From contig JASDFA010000002.1 of assembly GCA_035772735.1 (NCBI GenBank), positions 34,926,501-34,990,500 on the forward strand: 64,000 nucleotides of DNA. The letters run 5' to 3'. The notes under the pieces were generated by a model. The model worked only from the letters and a program-made list of their open reading frames with translations, searched no databases and had not been told where the DNA came from. The translations under genes and the position numbers were made by a program. The first letter of the stretch is position 1, and each line of letters starts with the position of its first letter. Positions 1 to 11,349 of the stretch are shown here, one piece after another. The stretch comes from Datura wrightii (Eukaryota > Streptophyta > Magnoliopsida > Solanales > Solanaceae).

Positions 1-1321
1 CATTTACCAAGAACGTAGCACTCCTATCTTCTTGCCACAATTCTACAGCCCCATGAGGGGTCATTCTCACCACTTCAAACGGTCCCGACCATTTAGACCT
101 CAGCTTACCAGGAAACAATTTCAATCTTGAATTAAAAAGCAAAACTCTCTGTCCCGGTTCGAAAATGCGATGCACCACATGCTTGTCATGCCATCTTTTG
201 GTTCTTTTCTTGTAGTACTTCGCACTCTCATAAGCATGCCAGCGAAATTCATCAAGTTCACTGAGCTGCATCAGTCTCTTTTTACCCGCTAGCTCTAGGT
301 CCATATTTAGCTTTCTGACAGCCCAGAAAGCTCGATGCTCAAGTTCAACCGGGAGATGACATGCTTTGCCATAGACCAATCGGTATGGTGACATTCCAAT
401 AAGTGTCTTATAAGCAGTTCGGTAGGCCCACAGCGCATCATCAAGTTTACCAGACCAATCATTCCATTGTGTGTTCACCGTTTTCTGAAGAATCTTTTTT
501 ACCTCCCTATTTGACACCTCTACTTGCCGACTAGTTTGTGGGTGGTAGGCTGTGGCCACTTTATGGCGCACCCCATACTTAGTTAGTAATTTCTTGAAGC
601 TTGCATTGACAAAATGAGCCCCTCCGTCACTGATAATTGCTCGGGGTGTCCCAAACCTTGTGAGAATGTGTTTCTTCACAAACTTCGTTACTACCTTGTT
701 ATCATTCCTGGGGAAAGCTATTGCTTCCACCCATTTTGATACATAATCTACAGCCACCAAGATGTAACGATTTCCAAACGACGGTGGGAATGGACCCATG
801 AAATCAATGCCCCATACATCAAAGGGCTCAACTTCCAGTATGTTCTGCAAAGGCATCTCTTGTCTTCTGCCAATTGTTCCTGTTCGCTGGCATCTATCAC
901 ACATTTTTACATACTCCATAGAATCTCTGAACAGGGTCGGCCAAAAGAAACCTGACTGAAGAACCTTGTGTGTTGTTCTCTCACCTCCGTGATGCCCTCC
1001 ATACAACGAAGAATGGCAGCCCCTTAACACCTCTTCTATCTGACTCTCTGGGATGCATCTTCTCATCACCTGGTCTGGTCCCTGCTTGAACAAATATGGC
1101 TCATCCCATACATAATATCGGCTGTCATGCCTCAATTTTCTTCTTTGCTGATCTGTTGCTTCAGGTGGGTAAACTCCGCTCACTAGCAAGTTGACTATGT
1201 CAGCATACCAGGGAACTTCAGCTTCTCCCACTGCCAAGAGTTGCTCATCTGGGATGTCCTCATTAATGTCATCACTTCCCATCACATGCGACCGACTTTC
1301 CAGTCGTGATAGGGGATCTGC
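1..1321 (-). pseudogene. E1 integrase (partial at window edge)
   Basis: Integrase inserts the cDNA copy into the chromosome. The minus strand reads open from 1321 to the window edge. In order I see the RNase H-IN linker (ADPLSRLES), the HHCC zinc-binding region (HHGGERTTH ... CDRC, about 1000-880), and the catalytic core with GIDFMGPF (about 810), IISDGGAHF (about 630) and E in VEVSNRE (about 510). So the D, D, E triad is present. The C-terminal segment with KLRSKWSGPF reaches the edge. It is out of frame with the upstream RNase H by one missing base at about 1322, so it would not be made as part of a polyprotein from this copy. Length fits the family as far as visible. Confidence 0.9.
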
Positions 1322-2742
1322 TACTGATTTTCACTCCCCTTTCTGTCTCTAATCTCAAGGTCGAACTCCTGTAGCAATAAGATCCATCTGATCAATCTGG
1401 GCTTAGCATCTTTCTTGTTGAATAGGTATCGAATAGCTGCATGATCAGTGTATACCACCACTTTCGAACACACCAAATAAGACCGGAACTTGTCAAATGC
1501 AAACACCAGAGCTAGCATTTCCTTTTCTGTGACTGTGTAATTGCTCTGAGCCGTATTCAGTGTCTTGCTTGCATAATAAATAGAATGAAAAATTCTATTC
1601 TTCCTTTGTCCCAATACAGCTCCCACAGCAACATCACTGGCATCACACATCAGCTCAAATGGTTGTTCCCAATCAGGAGAGGTAAGTATGGGTGCTTCTA
1701 TCAATTTCTGCTTCAACTTTTCAAATGCTACAACACACTCATCGTTCAATTCAAACTTGACCTCCTTTTCTAGCAGCCTGCATAGCGATCTAGAAATGTT
1801 GGAAAAGTTTTTAATGAATGGTCTGTAGAATCCTGCATGTCCCAGAAAACTGCGTACACCTTTCACGGATACTGGTGGTGGCAATTTCTCAATAACCTCA
1901 ATTTTAGCACGATCGACTTCCAACCCCTTTTTAGACACTTTGTGGCCCAGGACAATCCCCTCCTTCACTAAGAAGTGGCATTTCTCCCAGTGTAACACAA
2001 GGTTGGTTTCTTCACATCGAGCCAGCACCCTGTCAAGATTCTGCAAACAAGTAGCAAACGAATTACCGAAAACAGAAAAATCATCCATAAATACCTCAAC
2101 AAAATCTTCAACCATGTCATGGAAAATAGCCATCATGCATCTCTGGAATGTGGCGGGTGCGTTGCATAACCCAAACAGCATCCGCCTGAAAGCATATGTC
2201 CCATAAGGACAGGTGAAAGTCATCTTCTCTTGATCCTCCGGAGCGATGGCTATTTGGTTATAGCCAGAGTACCCATCAAGGAAGCAATAATACTCCTGCC
2301 CTGCCAATCTGTCAAGTATTTGGTCAATAAAAGGAATGGGGTAATGGTCTTTCCTCGTGGCTTCATTTAGTTTTCTGTAGTCCATACAAATTCGCCAGCC
2401 TGTGACGGTTCGTGTAGGGATTAACTCATTTTTCTCATTAGTGAATACAGTCATCCCCCCTTTCTTAGGAACACATTGAACGGGACTGACCCACTCACTG
2501 TATGAAATTGGGTAGACTACACCTGCATCAAGCCACTTGATTATTTCCTTCCTTACCACATCTTTCATTGCTGGATTAAGTCTCCTCTGCGGCTGAACAA
2601 TTGGCTTGGCTCCTGTCTCCATGAATATCCTGTGTGTGTAGAAAGATGGATTTATACCCTGAATGTCAGACATTTGCCAACCCATTGCTTTCTTCCTCTT
2701 CCTTAAGACCCCCAAAGCTGCCTTTTCCTGTTCCTCCGTCAA
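1321..2742 (-). pseudogene. E1 reverse transcriptase - RNase H
   Basis: This 473-codon stretch copies element RNA into DNA and removes the RNA template. It starts at an internal Met in TEEQEKAALG, downstream of the true domain start. Motifs in order: WVSPVQCVPKKGG, the RICMDYRKLN block, the DGYSGYNQI block with catalytic Asp, FGLCNAPATFQRCM, and the YxDD-type box as FMDD. RNase H follows with LMCDASDVAVGAVLGQ, the TEKEML Glu and YTDHAAIRYL. Two one-base deletions cut it off. One at about 2787 lies in a G run where relatives continue into LPVIIS; the other at about 1322 separates it from integrase. The core residues are otherwise intact, which suggests the frameshifts are recent. Confidence 0.92.
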
Positions 2743-3851
2743 GTCTGCAGAGATAATAACTGGTAACGTCTCTCCCTCCCCAAAAAGATATATTTTAAAT
2801 GGGGAGGTAATTCTTTCAGCTCCAATTTCGGTGCCTCCTCAACAGAAGGTTTCGGCAACGGCTCTAGTGATCTCATCAATGACTTAAATTCCTGTCTCCT
2901 CGGATGATTAGGTGCTCCATCCAAGAATTGAACCATTCCACAAGCTTCTCTATCCCCAAAATGATCAGAATGTGTCAACGCTCTTTCCAATGGGTCTTGA
3001 GATTCAACAACCTGCTTACTTTCTCCATGTTCAACCACACTGATTTCCGAAAGCTCCTCATGTATAGCCGGCAGCTTCAAGGCTTTTAACACATCAAATA
3101 CCTCCACCTTGTCATGTGCTTGCATTGTAAGTTTACCCGCAGCTACATCAATTAATGCTTTTCCGGTTGCCAAAAAGGGTCGTCCCAAAATAAATGGGAC
3201 TTCAGCATCTGGTTCAAAGTCCAGAACAATAAAATCGACCGGAAAAATGAGGGAGCCTACTTGCACTAACACATCCTCAACAATGCCATCCGGCTTAGCT
3301 AAAGACCTGTCTGCTAGCTGCAAGATTACCGTTGTAGGTCTAGGACTCCCTAGACCTAACTTTCTGAATACCGAAGATGGAATCAGATTTATGCTTGCCC
3401 CCAAGTCGCATAATCCACGTGCTCGGATACTTTGCCCAATAGTAAGCTGGATAGTGAAACTTCCAGGGTCTTTCAGTTTTGTGGGCAACCTATTCTGAAT
3501 ACGGGAAGTGCATTCCTCCGTTAAAGCTACCGTGGCATACTCAGTCAAACCACTTTTGTTAGCCATGATGTCTTTAATATACTTCGCATATTTTGGCACT
3601 CCCTGCAAGACATCAACAAGAGGTAAGTTAACATGTACCTGTTTAAGTACCTCCATGAATTTCTGGAAACACGCCTCCTCCTTGTGTTTCTTAAGTCGTT
3701 GAGGGAACGGGGGTGGAGGCCTTTCTGGTTCAGCTTCCTTAGTCCTCCCCTTATCTGAGGTTTGCTCTCCCTCAACATCTGCTGCTCCTGACTTTTGAGG
3801 TGGTCTTTCCGGTTCCACCTCCTTCAACTGTAAACCACTCCTCGTGGTCAC
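2739..3851 (-). pseudogene. E1 aspartic protease region
   Basis: Retropepsin-type protease matures the Gag-Pol polyprotein. The stretch opens with the VTTRSGLQL block after gag, then a proline-rich linker with PPPFPQRLKKHK, a conserved helix region (VNLPLVDVLQGVPKYAKYIKD), and the active-site motif DLGASINLIPSSVF at about 3400. It continues with the ILGRPFLATG flap-proximal block. Near 2787 the frame shifts by one base inside a G run, so the end (LGRERRYQLLSLQT) is a shifted reading of the linker that leads into RT. It overlaps the RT stretch by four bases only because of that shift. Upstream it is separated from gag by a TAG codon at 3861-3863 that E5 shares. Confidence 0.9.
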
Positions 3852-3860
3852 TGCATTTAC

Positions 3861-5276
3861 CTACTTTGGATTAGGATCCGTGTCGCTAGGTAGTCCTCCT
3901 CTGGGTCTAGTATTTTGGGCACTAGCAAACTGCCCAAACTGATATTCAAGAGCCTTGGTTGCCAATTGATTGTTCTTCACTTCGACTGCCAATTTGACAT
4001 AGTCAGCCTGCAATTGTGCCTGATTAGCGATCATGGTTTTGAACATCTCCTCAATAGTCGGTGATGGTGGTGGAGGAGGGGCACTATGATTTCTGAATTG
4101 AGCTTGATAATTTTGTTGCCCTCCTTGGTTTCTGTGCATACCCTACCCTGAACTTTGGCCTTGTTGATTGTTGCTACCCCACGAAAAATTCGGATGGTTC
4201 CTCCAATTTGAGTTGTAGCCACTACCAAACTGCTGCTGATTTCTCTATGCGTTGCCCACAAAGTTAACAGAATCAGGATTTGCACCACAGCATTCAGCTG
4301 AATGCTCACTACTACCACACACTTCACACCACATCTGTTGAACTGCATTGACTGAAGCTGAAGGCTGGTTCAAATTCATATTGCTGAAGTGAGTGTTTAA
4401 CTGATTTTGCAAGGCAGCTATCTGTGCAGCGATAGCTTTGAATCCATCCACTTCAAGCACTCCCGCTGCTTTCCTTGCTCCACCTCTTGAAGAATCTGCA
4501 TTCCATTCTGGATTGCCTTGTGAAATTCGGTTGAGCAAAGTGTACAGCTCCTCATATGTCTTCTCCAGCACTTGCCCTCCAGCTGCTGAATCCAACAGAA
4601 TTTTAGTGTGGGGTTCCAAACCCTCAATAAACGTGTGTACCAACACCTCATTGGACTGATGATGGTGAGGACAGTCCCGCAACATGGATTTGAATCTTTC
4701 CCAGGCTTGATATAGATTTTCCCCTTCCCTTTGTTTAAAACTTAGGATTTGACTCCTAAGTCTGGCTGTTTTACCAGAAGGGAAAAATTTGATAAGAAAC
4801 TTCCGTGCAAGATCATCCCACGTTGATATAGAATTGGGTGGTTCAGCTTTTAACCACCTCTTGGCTTCACCAAGTAAGGAAAATGGAAATAAGGTGAGCC
4901 GAACATAATCAGGTGACACTCCAACGGGTATATAAGTGTCACTTATCTCCAAAAAGTTTTGGAGATGTTGTTGTGGATCTTCGTGAGGGAGACCGGTAAA
5001 TTGCCCGCTTGTGTGCAAAAGTTGCACCATATTCTGCTTTAATTCAAACCTCCCTCCAGGCTGTGGTTTGCGGATGCTAGAATGTACATTATTAGCGTGT
5101 GGGATTGCCACCTCGCGAACCGGCCTTGCTGCTGCTTCATCGAGCACTAAAACTGCCCGCACAACTGGTGGATTTTGTTGCTCCATCATAGACTGTTTAA
5201 GCAACTGCAGCTTCTTTCGAAGAGCTTCTCTACGTTGACTATGAAATTCACGTTCAGGCTCTAAGTAAGATTCCAC
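3861..5276 (-). pseudogene. E1 gag (nucleocapsid/capsid), with two internal TAG stops
   Basis: Gag builds the virus-like particle. The main stretch (5276 to 4245, 343 codons) contains the retrotransposon Gag domain (RLTLFPFSLLGEAKRWL through ERFKSMLRDCPHH, about residues 125-205). A CX2CX4HX4C knuckle, CEVCGSSEHSAECC, lies near residues 317-330. TAG codons at 4245-4247, 4143-4145 and 3861-3863 interrupt the reading frame; relative E5 has CAG at the first. The C-terminal part (3861-4139) carries a proline run and the helix EEMFKTMIANQAQLQADYVKL. No ATG precedes residue 30: the first visible start context is GTG after an in-frame TGA, and the first ATG codons are at residues 30-31. Confidence 0.9.
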
Positions 5277-5416
5277 CAGCTCTTTGTCCCTTGCCAGTGT
5301 TCACAGAAACAAAATCTGCAAAATACAGGCTAAGACCAAGTTGTTAACACTTAAGAAAATAAAAATACAAATACAGTAAATTTACACTAAACACAATTTT
5401 ACAAATCGCCTAGCCT

Positions 5417-5433
5417 CCCCGTCAACGGCGCCA
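5417..5433 (-). other. E1 primer binding site (tRNA-Asp type)
   Basis: On the minus strand this reads TGGCGCCGTTGACGGGG, six bases inside the 5' LTR end. It is the tRNA-Asp-complementary site typical of Athila and Tat elements, with one A where E5 has C. Confidence 0.9.
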
Positions 5434-5439
5434 AAAACT

Positions 5440-6890
5440 TGTTCGCGGTTTGTTGCTACGGTTAAAAACCGACACGCAAGTGCACGTGGTCAAACAAGTA
5501 ATAAAGTGGCTAAGTAGCCAAGTATCGATCCAAGGAGGCTCAAGATATGTAAAATTGCCTAGTTTACTATATTCCTATTTCACTTCTAATTATGCTAACA
5601 ATAATGTAACCAAGATTTACTTGAGTTTTTGGTTTCTAATCTATATATACTACAACTAATAACAACTATTTACTTGTGAATTCAGACAATGGATATGAAC
5701 ATGCCAAGGTTAAGAACAAGTAATGAACTTGATAATCATGATAATTTTGGTTAATTCTCTTCTTCATGTTGCTAGCCAAGAGCATTTGCCTAGAAATTAA
5801 AACTCTCGTATTTAATTTCACTTTAGAATCATAAACCATCCATCTACATTTCTGTGATCAAATGCAATTTATGACCTAGCACTACAATTCCGGTTCCTAA
5901 ATTGACTAATACGGCTTTCAAGTATATTTCTATCAGGAAAGCACATCAAAACCCAATTTTCCCAAATCAAGTTAAGAACAATACCCTATTAATTCACAAC
6001 TTTCCAATTTCTTGCTCTTTCGAGTGAAATTGGACTTTTTAGATGTACATTAATGTTGGCCAATCACTAATGCAGTAAAAACAAGAATTAATAGAACAAC
6101 ATTAAAGAAGAAGAAGAAACCATATCAATTAAAATCAGAATTCATTACACATGTTCAAAACCTCAGCAAGGAAGAGAATTAGCTACTCATTCTTGGATTG
6201 ATCATCCTAAAATGAGTGTAAATCATACGTACAATTGATAGAAAGAAGAAAGGAAGAGAAGAAATCCCTTAGCTTTTTCAATCTTCAACTGCTACTAACC
6301 CACGTTCCTGCTCTCCACTTCTGAACTCAGTCTAAAAACTAAAAACTAATTAAAATAAACCTAAGTGTGCTATTTATACTAGTGGGAAATTTTTCCCGGA
6401 ATAACAAGCAACGTGTCACGGAGGCCAACGCGGAGCACTGCCTCCGTGACACGGCGTGGACACGGACCTTCACTGGAATTTCCAGGGTCCGGAAAATTAA
6501 CCTCAACGTGGCACGGAGGCCATCGCGGAGCCCTATCTCTGTGCCACGGAGCTGACGCGCAGGCACACTAGAAATTGCCATTTTAATCCTTGCTCAGGCA
6601 GTGTGCTACCGCGATGGTAGCGTGGCACGGCTCCATCGCGGAGCCCCTATAAAATATGCATTCCAAGGTCTTTTCCACGCTCGCATCCAAGTCCAACTCC
6701 GACATAGTTCCAACATGCATTTTAGCTCCTAAAAATCACATTTACCTGCAAAACACATGCTAATCATGTTGGTTAGTATAAATTCACATTTTATTACCAA
6801 TTACATGATATTATATACACATTGCACAACAAACAAGGTAAAAATGATACGTTTGAGTATCACTTGGGCATATAAATCTGCCCAAGATCA
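5440..6890 (-). repeat. E1 5' LTR (1451 bp)
   Basis: On the minus strand the LTR runs from TGATCTTGGGCAG (at 6890) to CGCGAACA (at 5440). It aligns along its length with the E5 LTRs. It includes GC-rich U3 units built on CTCCGTGACACG and CGCGGAG (6415-6640) and a TATA box at 6371-6378. Nucleotides 5-28 form a hairpin with arms CTTGGGCA and TGCCCAAG (6863-6886). The mate LTR is outside the window. Confidence 0.93.
6371..6378 (-). promoter_or_regulatory. TATA box in E1 LTR
   Basis: TATAAATA on the minus strand, in the context CCCACTAGTATAAATAG, shared with the E5 5' LTR. It lies just downstream of the GC-rich U3 units, as expected for the element promoter. Confidence 0.7.
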
Positions 6891-7043
6891 ATGCAATTAA
6901 AGATTGTGAAAGTTTATTTTTTAAGAATAATTCAGGCGTGATATATTTATATTTAAATCAAATACTGCAAGAAATAATATTGATTAGATTATTTTTTATA
7001 AATAGAGACATAGCAGTATATAATTATTTGATTGACAATTATA

Positions 7044-7078
<35 letters not shown>

Positions 7079-7673
7079 TAAGAAAATCATGTCATAATTA
7101 GAGTCAATCTGATAAAAAATATTTCTACGACATATTTTATATATTTATAATTTAAATTATTTATTTGGAATACTAAAAAAGAAAAGATTGTGAAAATTTA
7201 TTATAGCGTAGAGCTAATTATGACGTGATTTATTTAAATTTAAATAAGATACTACTATAATTTGAATTGAAATCAGAGACACAGCAGCACATTATTATTT
7301 GATTAGCCATTATATGATTTATATGTGAAAAAATTATTCCACAATTATAATTATTATAATAGAAAAAATTTCTACGAAATATCATATATATTTTGGATGG
7401 ATTCGTTCAACATAATATGAACGATTCATAATATACAATATAGCATAAAAATATCTTGAAGTCATTACAAATATTCAAAACAATCATCATCATCATATAT
7501 ATATATATATATTAAAATTTACTTTATCAGTGAGATATTTGAAAAAAATACAATATTATTTGAAAGTTCATGTCATAGGATTATGGATGGTTCAATATCA
7601 TGAAAAAACAAATAATTTCAATAGAGATGTTACTGCAGGATGAAAATGTATTTTTATTATCTTACTATCATTA

Positions 7674-7843
7674 TCTATATATTATTAAAAGGAGGGTAGT
7701 CTAGCTTGATAATAAGCTAAGTGGCATATTGAGAACTAGGCACTTGACACTTTTACAACAAAAAATGTTTTCAGATTATATGTTATATATGAAAAAAATC
7801 ACATCATAATTAGAGTCATTTTAATAGAACATATTCCTACAAC

Positions 7844-7893
<50 letters not shown>
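7674..7893 (+). mobile_element. Candidate Helitron-like 5' end (copy 1)
   Basis: The sequence begins A|TCTATATATTATTAAAAGG and continues with GGGTAGTCTAGCTTG. This resembles the TC plus AT-rich plus TTAAAAG start of plant non-autonomous Helitrons. A second copy begins at 19459 and stays similar for about 150 bases. I could not find a CTRR end with hairpin, so the class is uncertain; a MITE-like or simple dispersed repeat is equally possible. Confidence 0.3.
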
Positions 7894-7896
<3 letters not shown>

Positions 7897-8155
7897 TAAT
7901 TAAATCACATTATAATTAGAGTCATTTTAATAGAAATAATCCAATCAATATTATTCCAGAACACATAACACTCATATTTAACTAATTAAAATTTTATAAT
8001 TAGATACTGTAGGAAATAATTTTGATTATTAAATTATTTAATTAATCACACTATAATTAGAGTCATTCTAATAGGATATAATATAATCAATATTATTTCC
8101 TACAGACATAACACTCTTATCTAAATAATTATAATTTTATAATCCGATACTGCAG

Positions 8156-8160
8156 AAAAT
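8156..8160. repeat. E2 target site duplication, left (AAAAT)
   Basis: AAAAT directly before the E2 LTR; the same five bases follow the other LTR at 18825-18829. Confidence 0.85.
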
Positions 8161-9772
8161 TGATAACGCTCAAACCACACTTCCAACTGAAGTATGAAGC
8201 AGACGTTGTCAACAAAGAACACAACTTAGAAGTTGGGGTCGATCCCACAGGGAATATATTATAGCCGGTAGATGAACTCGTATGGTAATTAATTCACAAT
8301 GGAGGGGATTCTAATAAAAATCAATAATTGAAATAAACAACAGTCAAGATTATATTTGTGAATCAATAATTAAAGGATAACCAGGGTTTGTGTTCCCAAT
8401 GGGTTCATAACAGCTTTGGGTATACACTCGTGATCTTTACCAATACTTACTTATAGAACTGATAACTTAGGTTCATTTAAACGATCAACCACTCTCTATT
8501 GAATGACTATCCTCAATTACTCGACCGAGTCTCATGAGTTTTCCAAACTAACTGTTATAACTAAGTTTCAAATATAACTATCCTGCGACCACAACTCAAG
8601 TTAATCCAATGATCATCAAGATCAAGGCTCTGTTGCAATTCTCTTTTCCTAATCTCTACCTCTTCAACCAAAGAAAATAAAGAATTCAGGCACTTCCTAA
8701 CACTGCGCACTGATAAGAATCATTAAAGATGAAGAGAATACAATATAAGTAATTAGTGTTGGTTTTAGACTCACTTTGTGCAACCCTAACTTGTTAATCC
8801 ACCATGGCTCCCACAACCCTAGCTATGGAGGTTTTAGCCTCTCATAGTAGCAAGGTTGTGAACTGTATTCATGATTAAAAACATAAAATAATACTTACAA
8901 AGATGATTGAGAAAAATAATTCCTTCAATTAATCCACAAAATCTTGAATAATAATTAGCAAGAACAATATGGATTCAAGAAAAGGTTGATCGCAAAGTTG
9001 AACCAACTCAATTCTCTCTTTCAATGATATCAAAATTTCTTACTATAATGTTTTCCTACTAAAATTAAGTCTATTCATCGTCCTCTATGAAAAATAAAAC
9101 ATAAAAAGTATTTATAGAGACAAAAGAATCCTTTTCCTAAACTAATAGGACTGCTTTCTATATCTTAGCCGACCTCTTCATGGGTCCACCTATGACTCGT
9201 AGGGGCTTCTCATGGACCGTGGCATCGACTCATGGCTTGGAGTGTTGGCTGAATTTTGGCTAAGTATTGGGCCAAGGTATGATTCGTACCAACATCCTAC
9301 GACTCGTACATTGCACCCGTGGCTTGATCCTGATACTTTGAACTTTGTCTGGACTTCACCACGACCGGTATGGTACAACTCGTACCTTCATCTCACAGAT
9401 CGTAGGGTACTCTCGTACTGAGAATTAGCCTCCTGTGCAATTCTTCTGGATTACATCACGACTGGCTTACCACGACTCGTACCATCATGGTACGATCCGT
9501 GACAAGTCTCATGGGATCAGTCTTCCAGGTTAAGCTTTTAGCTTCTTATCAAGGCCCTTAGTATGACTCATAGGTCCATCCTACGGGTCGTACTGTGGAC
9601 TGCACTTTTTCCCTTTTTTTCACACTTCTAGCTTCCTTTTGTTATTTATTGTTCCAACACCCATTTATCCTAAAATCAAAGGAAAGTGCCTCATGTTGAC
9701 ATAAATACACCTAAGTTCATGCTATTTTCTTAGTTTTGAGCATCAATAGTGTTGTAAATCCACAACACATCA
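8161..9772 (-). repeat. E2 3' LTR (1612 bp)
   Basis: On the plus strand it reads TGATAACGCTCAAACC to CAACACATCA. Its U3 part (9180-9600) is packed with variants of the palindromic word TACGACTCGTA and related GGTACGA/TCGTACC. A hairpin with arms GTGTTGT and ACAACAC occupies minus-strand LTR nucleotides 5-24 (9749-9768). The tract GTTGAGGGTG adjoins it at 9773 as the plus-strand primer site. Confidence 0.93.
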
Positions 9773-9788
9773 ACACCCTCAACTTAAG
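9773..9788 (-). other. E2 polypurine tract
   Basis: On the minus strand CTTAAGTTGAGGGTGT directly precedes the LTR start. That is the position and purine-rich composition of the plus-strand primer. A second copy of its core lies at 10613-10627. Confidence 0.75.
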
Positions 9789-11349
9789 ACTTTTGCATGT
9801 CCTCTGGCAAAGAAAAAGAAAAACTAAACACAACGTTCAACTAGAAAATAAACTTAAGATACTACAGCCAAAACTCAAACAAATATGTTCACTCTATATA
9901 CAACTCTATTGACCCTTCCTCCTGAAATATCATTAGCTAATGTATTGCAAGCAACATCAAAACATCATATTCATGGATCATGACATGTCATCTAGCTATC
10001 AACAAGCAATCAAGTCATCACCTATATGTTTCACACAGACCAATGGTAATATCGAACATAATCCATGTACCATAACACAAAATGAAGTCCCCACTCTAGT
10101 ATGAAGTATCAAATGAAATATGGCGCTAGGCAAATGAAGCACTCACTCTCTCAAAGAACTGCAAGTATTATGCCTCAGATACCATAGACTTGCCCTTATT
10201 TTCTCTGCTTTGGTTTGTTAGATGGTCAAATTAAGATCACTATAGGACTTGATATGGCTTGTAATGTAGGCTTAGGGCTGGAAATGATAAAGATGGAAGA
10301 TTTTATGAGTGACTATCCCTTCCTTGGCACTACATCCATTGCCTACACCATTCTCCTATTTCACCCTTCATTCTTTGTGTCTTCTTTTCTTCCCTTTTTC
10401 CCATTTTAAGAATATTTGCATGGTTGAGGTGATTTTTCATATTTTTCAACAATTTCAAGCTATTTTGAAAATTTCTTTTTTTCTCAATATTCTCAAATTT
10501 GTAGCTTTTTACTTATTCACCTCACCACACCTTTTTTCACTATTTTTCTTCTTTTCTCTTTCTTTTCTTTTCTTTTCTCCCGCTCCCACCATTTATGCAC
10601 CCCTATTCTAGCCACCCTCAACTTAAGCATTTTCCTTATATTGAGGTTCACAATATCTAATGAAGGACCAGGGCCAAACAGGTTCATTATAAACAAATGG
10701 GTAAGGTTAACAGGTAAATCAAAGAAATATGGTCTATTAAGGCTCAAACTTGGGATCAAGGGATTCAATAAACTTTGGTAGGGAATTATAGGGTAAAAGT
10801 GAGCTATAACAAAAATGGCCTATGATCATCTCCTAACCAACCATCCTTAACTATGCAGAGACTAACCAGGTAAGTTCTAGATCTTCAACAACATACCACA
10901 ATAACTATTAAGACCTCACTCACACATGGTACATGAACTATTTTTACTTTACCTTTCTGGTTCATACATGGCTTAACAAGACTAGCACTATTAATAACTA
11001 AATGACATAAAACGATCCACAGAAATCATGCATTGTTATCACAAATACACAGCAAAAATGTTTAAACAGGGTCAAGTTTTTCAAAAACAACAAACTTAGT
11101 GCATATCCATTGGCTGAGTATTCCTAAGTTACTTTCTAATCAAACAAAAATCACAACTAAAAAAAAAATCTTAACACATGTCGGTTCTACTAGATAGCAT
11201 GCCAGGGGGAAAAGAAACACGGCAAGAAAAACCCTCAAACGAACAAAAATATCCCAAAAATACAAGTACACCCCCCCTATTAAGAAATAAGCTTCGTCCC
11301 CGAAGCATAAAATATAAGCATTTAGGGAGAAGGACATACCTATGGCTAC
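9789..11349 (-). other. E2 3' non-coding region
   Basis: No coding signal is supported here; the plus-strand ORFs near 10309-10611 are pyrimidine-rich low-complexity shadows. Two features stand out. At 10182-10250 there is a 69-nt block that matches blocks of the same size in E5 and E7. At 10613-10627 there is a second copy of the purine-tract motif TTAAGTTGAGGGTG, just 3' of the accessory gene. Confidence 0.6.
10182..10250 (-). other. Conserved 3' block, E2 copy
   Basis: On the minus strand it begins AAGTCCTATAGTGATCTTA and ends AAGGGCAAGTCTATGG. E5 (31746-31814) and E7 (55980-56048) have blocks with the same two ends and 69-nt spacing at an equivalent place between the last gene and the LTR. 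No ORF explains the conservation; a structural or packaging role is only a guess. Confidence 0.55.

Larger units (their letters stand above)
1..6890 (-). mobile_element. E1: Athila-type Ty3/Gypsy element, partial (3' end outside window)
   Basis: Read on the minus strand the order is 5' LTR (5440-6890), tRNA-Asp-type primer site, gag, protease, RT, RNase H and integrase, which is the Gypsy order. The 3' LTR would lie left of position 1. Gag carries three TAG stops and pol two single-base frameshifts, so this copy is inactive. However, the integrase stretch is open and keeps its catalytic residues. LTR and Gag closely match E5, which has no polymerase. The Athila assignment rests on the primer site, the Gag block around AKRWLKAEPP, the DLGASINL protease motif and the HHCC integrase. 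No target duplication can be tested because one end is missing. Confidence 0.93.
6891..8160. repeat. AT-rich degenerate repeat stretch, left part
   Basis: This is non-coding sequence with no ORF of note. It consists of diverged units a couple of hundred bases long that share phrases such as ATAATTAGAGTCATT, GATACTGTAGGAAATAA and TTCTACGACATATTTTAT. It continues after E2 at 18825, so E2 split it. It contains TA microsatellites at about 7047-7075, 7494-7511 and 7850-7892, and one candidate Helitron start at 7674. Confidence 0.7.

Noticed and set aside
1321..1323. TAG between E1 RNase H and integrase as a programmed readthrough site
   Set aside because: The downstream frame only matches integrase after adding one base, so this is a one-base deletion, not a bare stop.
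2739..2742. Four-base overlap of E1 protease and RT frames as programmed frameshifting
   Set aside because: The in-frame continuation LPVIISADLT of relatives lies upstream in the RT frame; the overlap arises from one missing G in a G run near 2787. E7 keeps the linker and RT in one frame.
3109..3702. Plus-strand ORFs of 129 and 64 codons
   Set aside because: They run antisense to the E1 protease, which has clear motifs on the minus strand.
7047..7075. TA repeats as matrix attachment or origin signal
   Set aside because: Composition alone is not enough, and such runs are common in AT-rich plant repeats.
10309..10611. Plus-strand ORF with hydrophobic, membrane-like sequence
   Set aside because: Pyrimidine-rich low-complexity DNA in the 3' region of a minus-strand element; many Phe/Leu/Ser come from T runs and there is no homolog or gene context.
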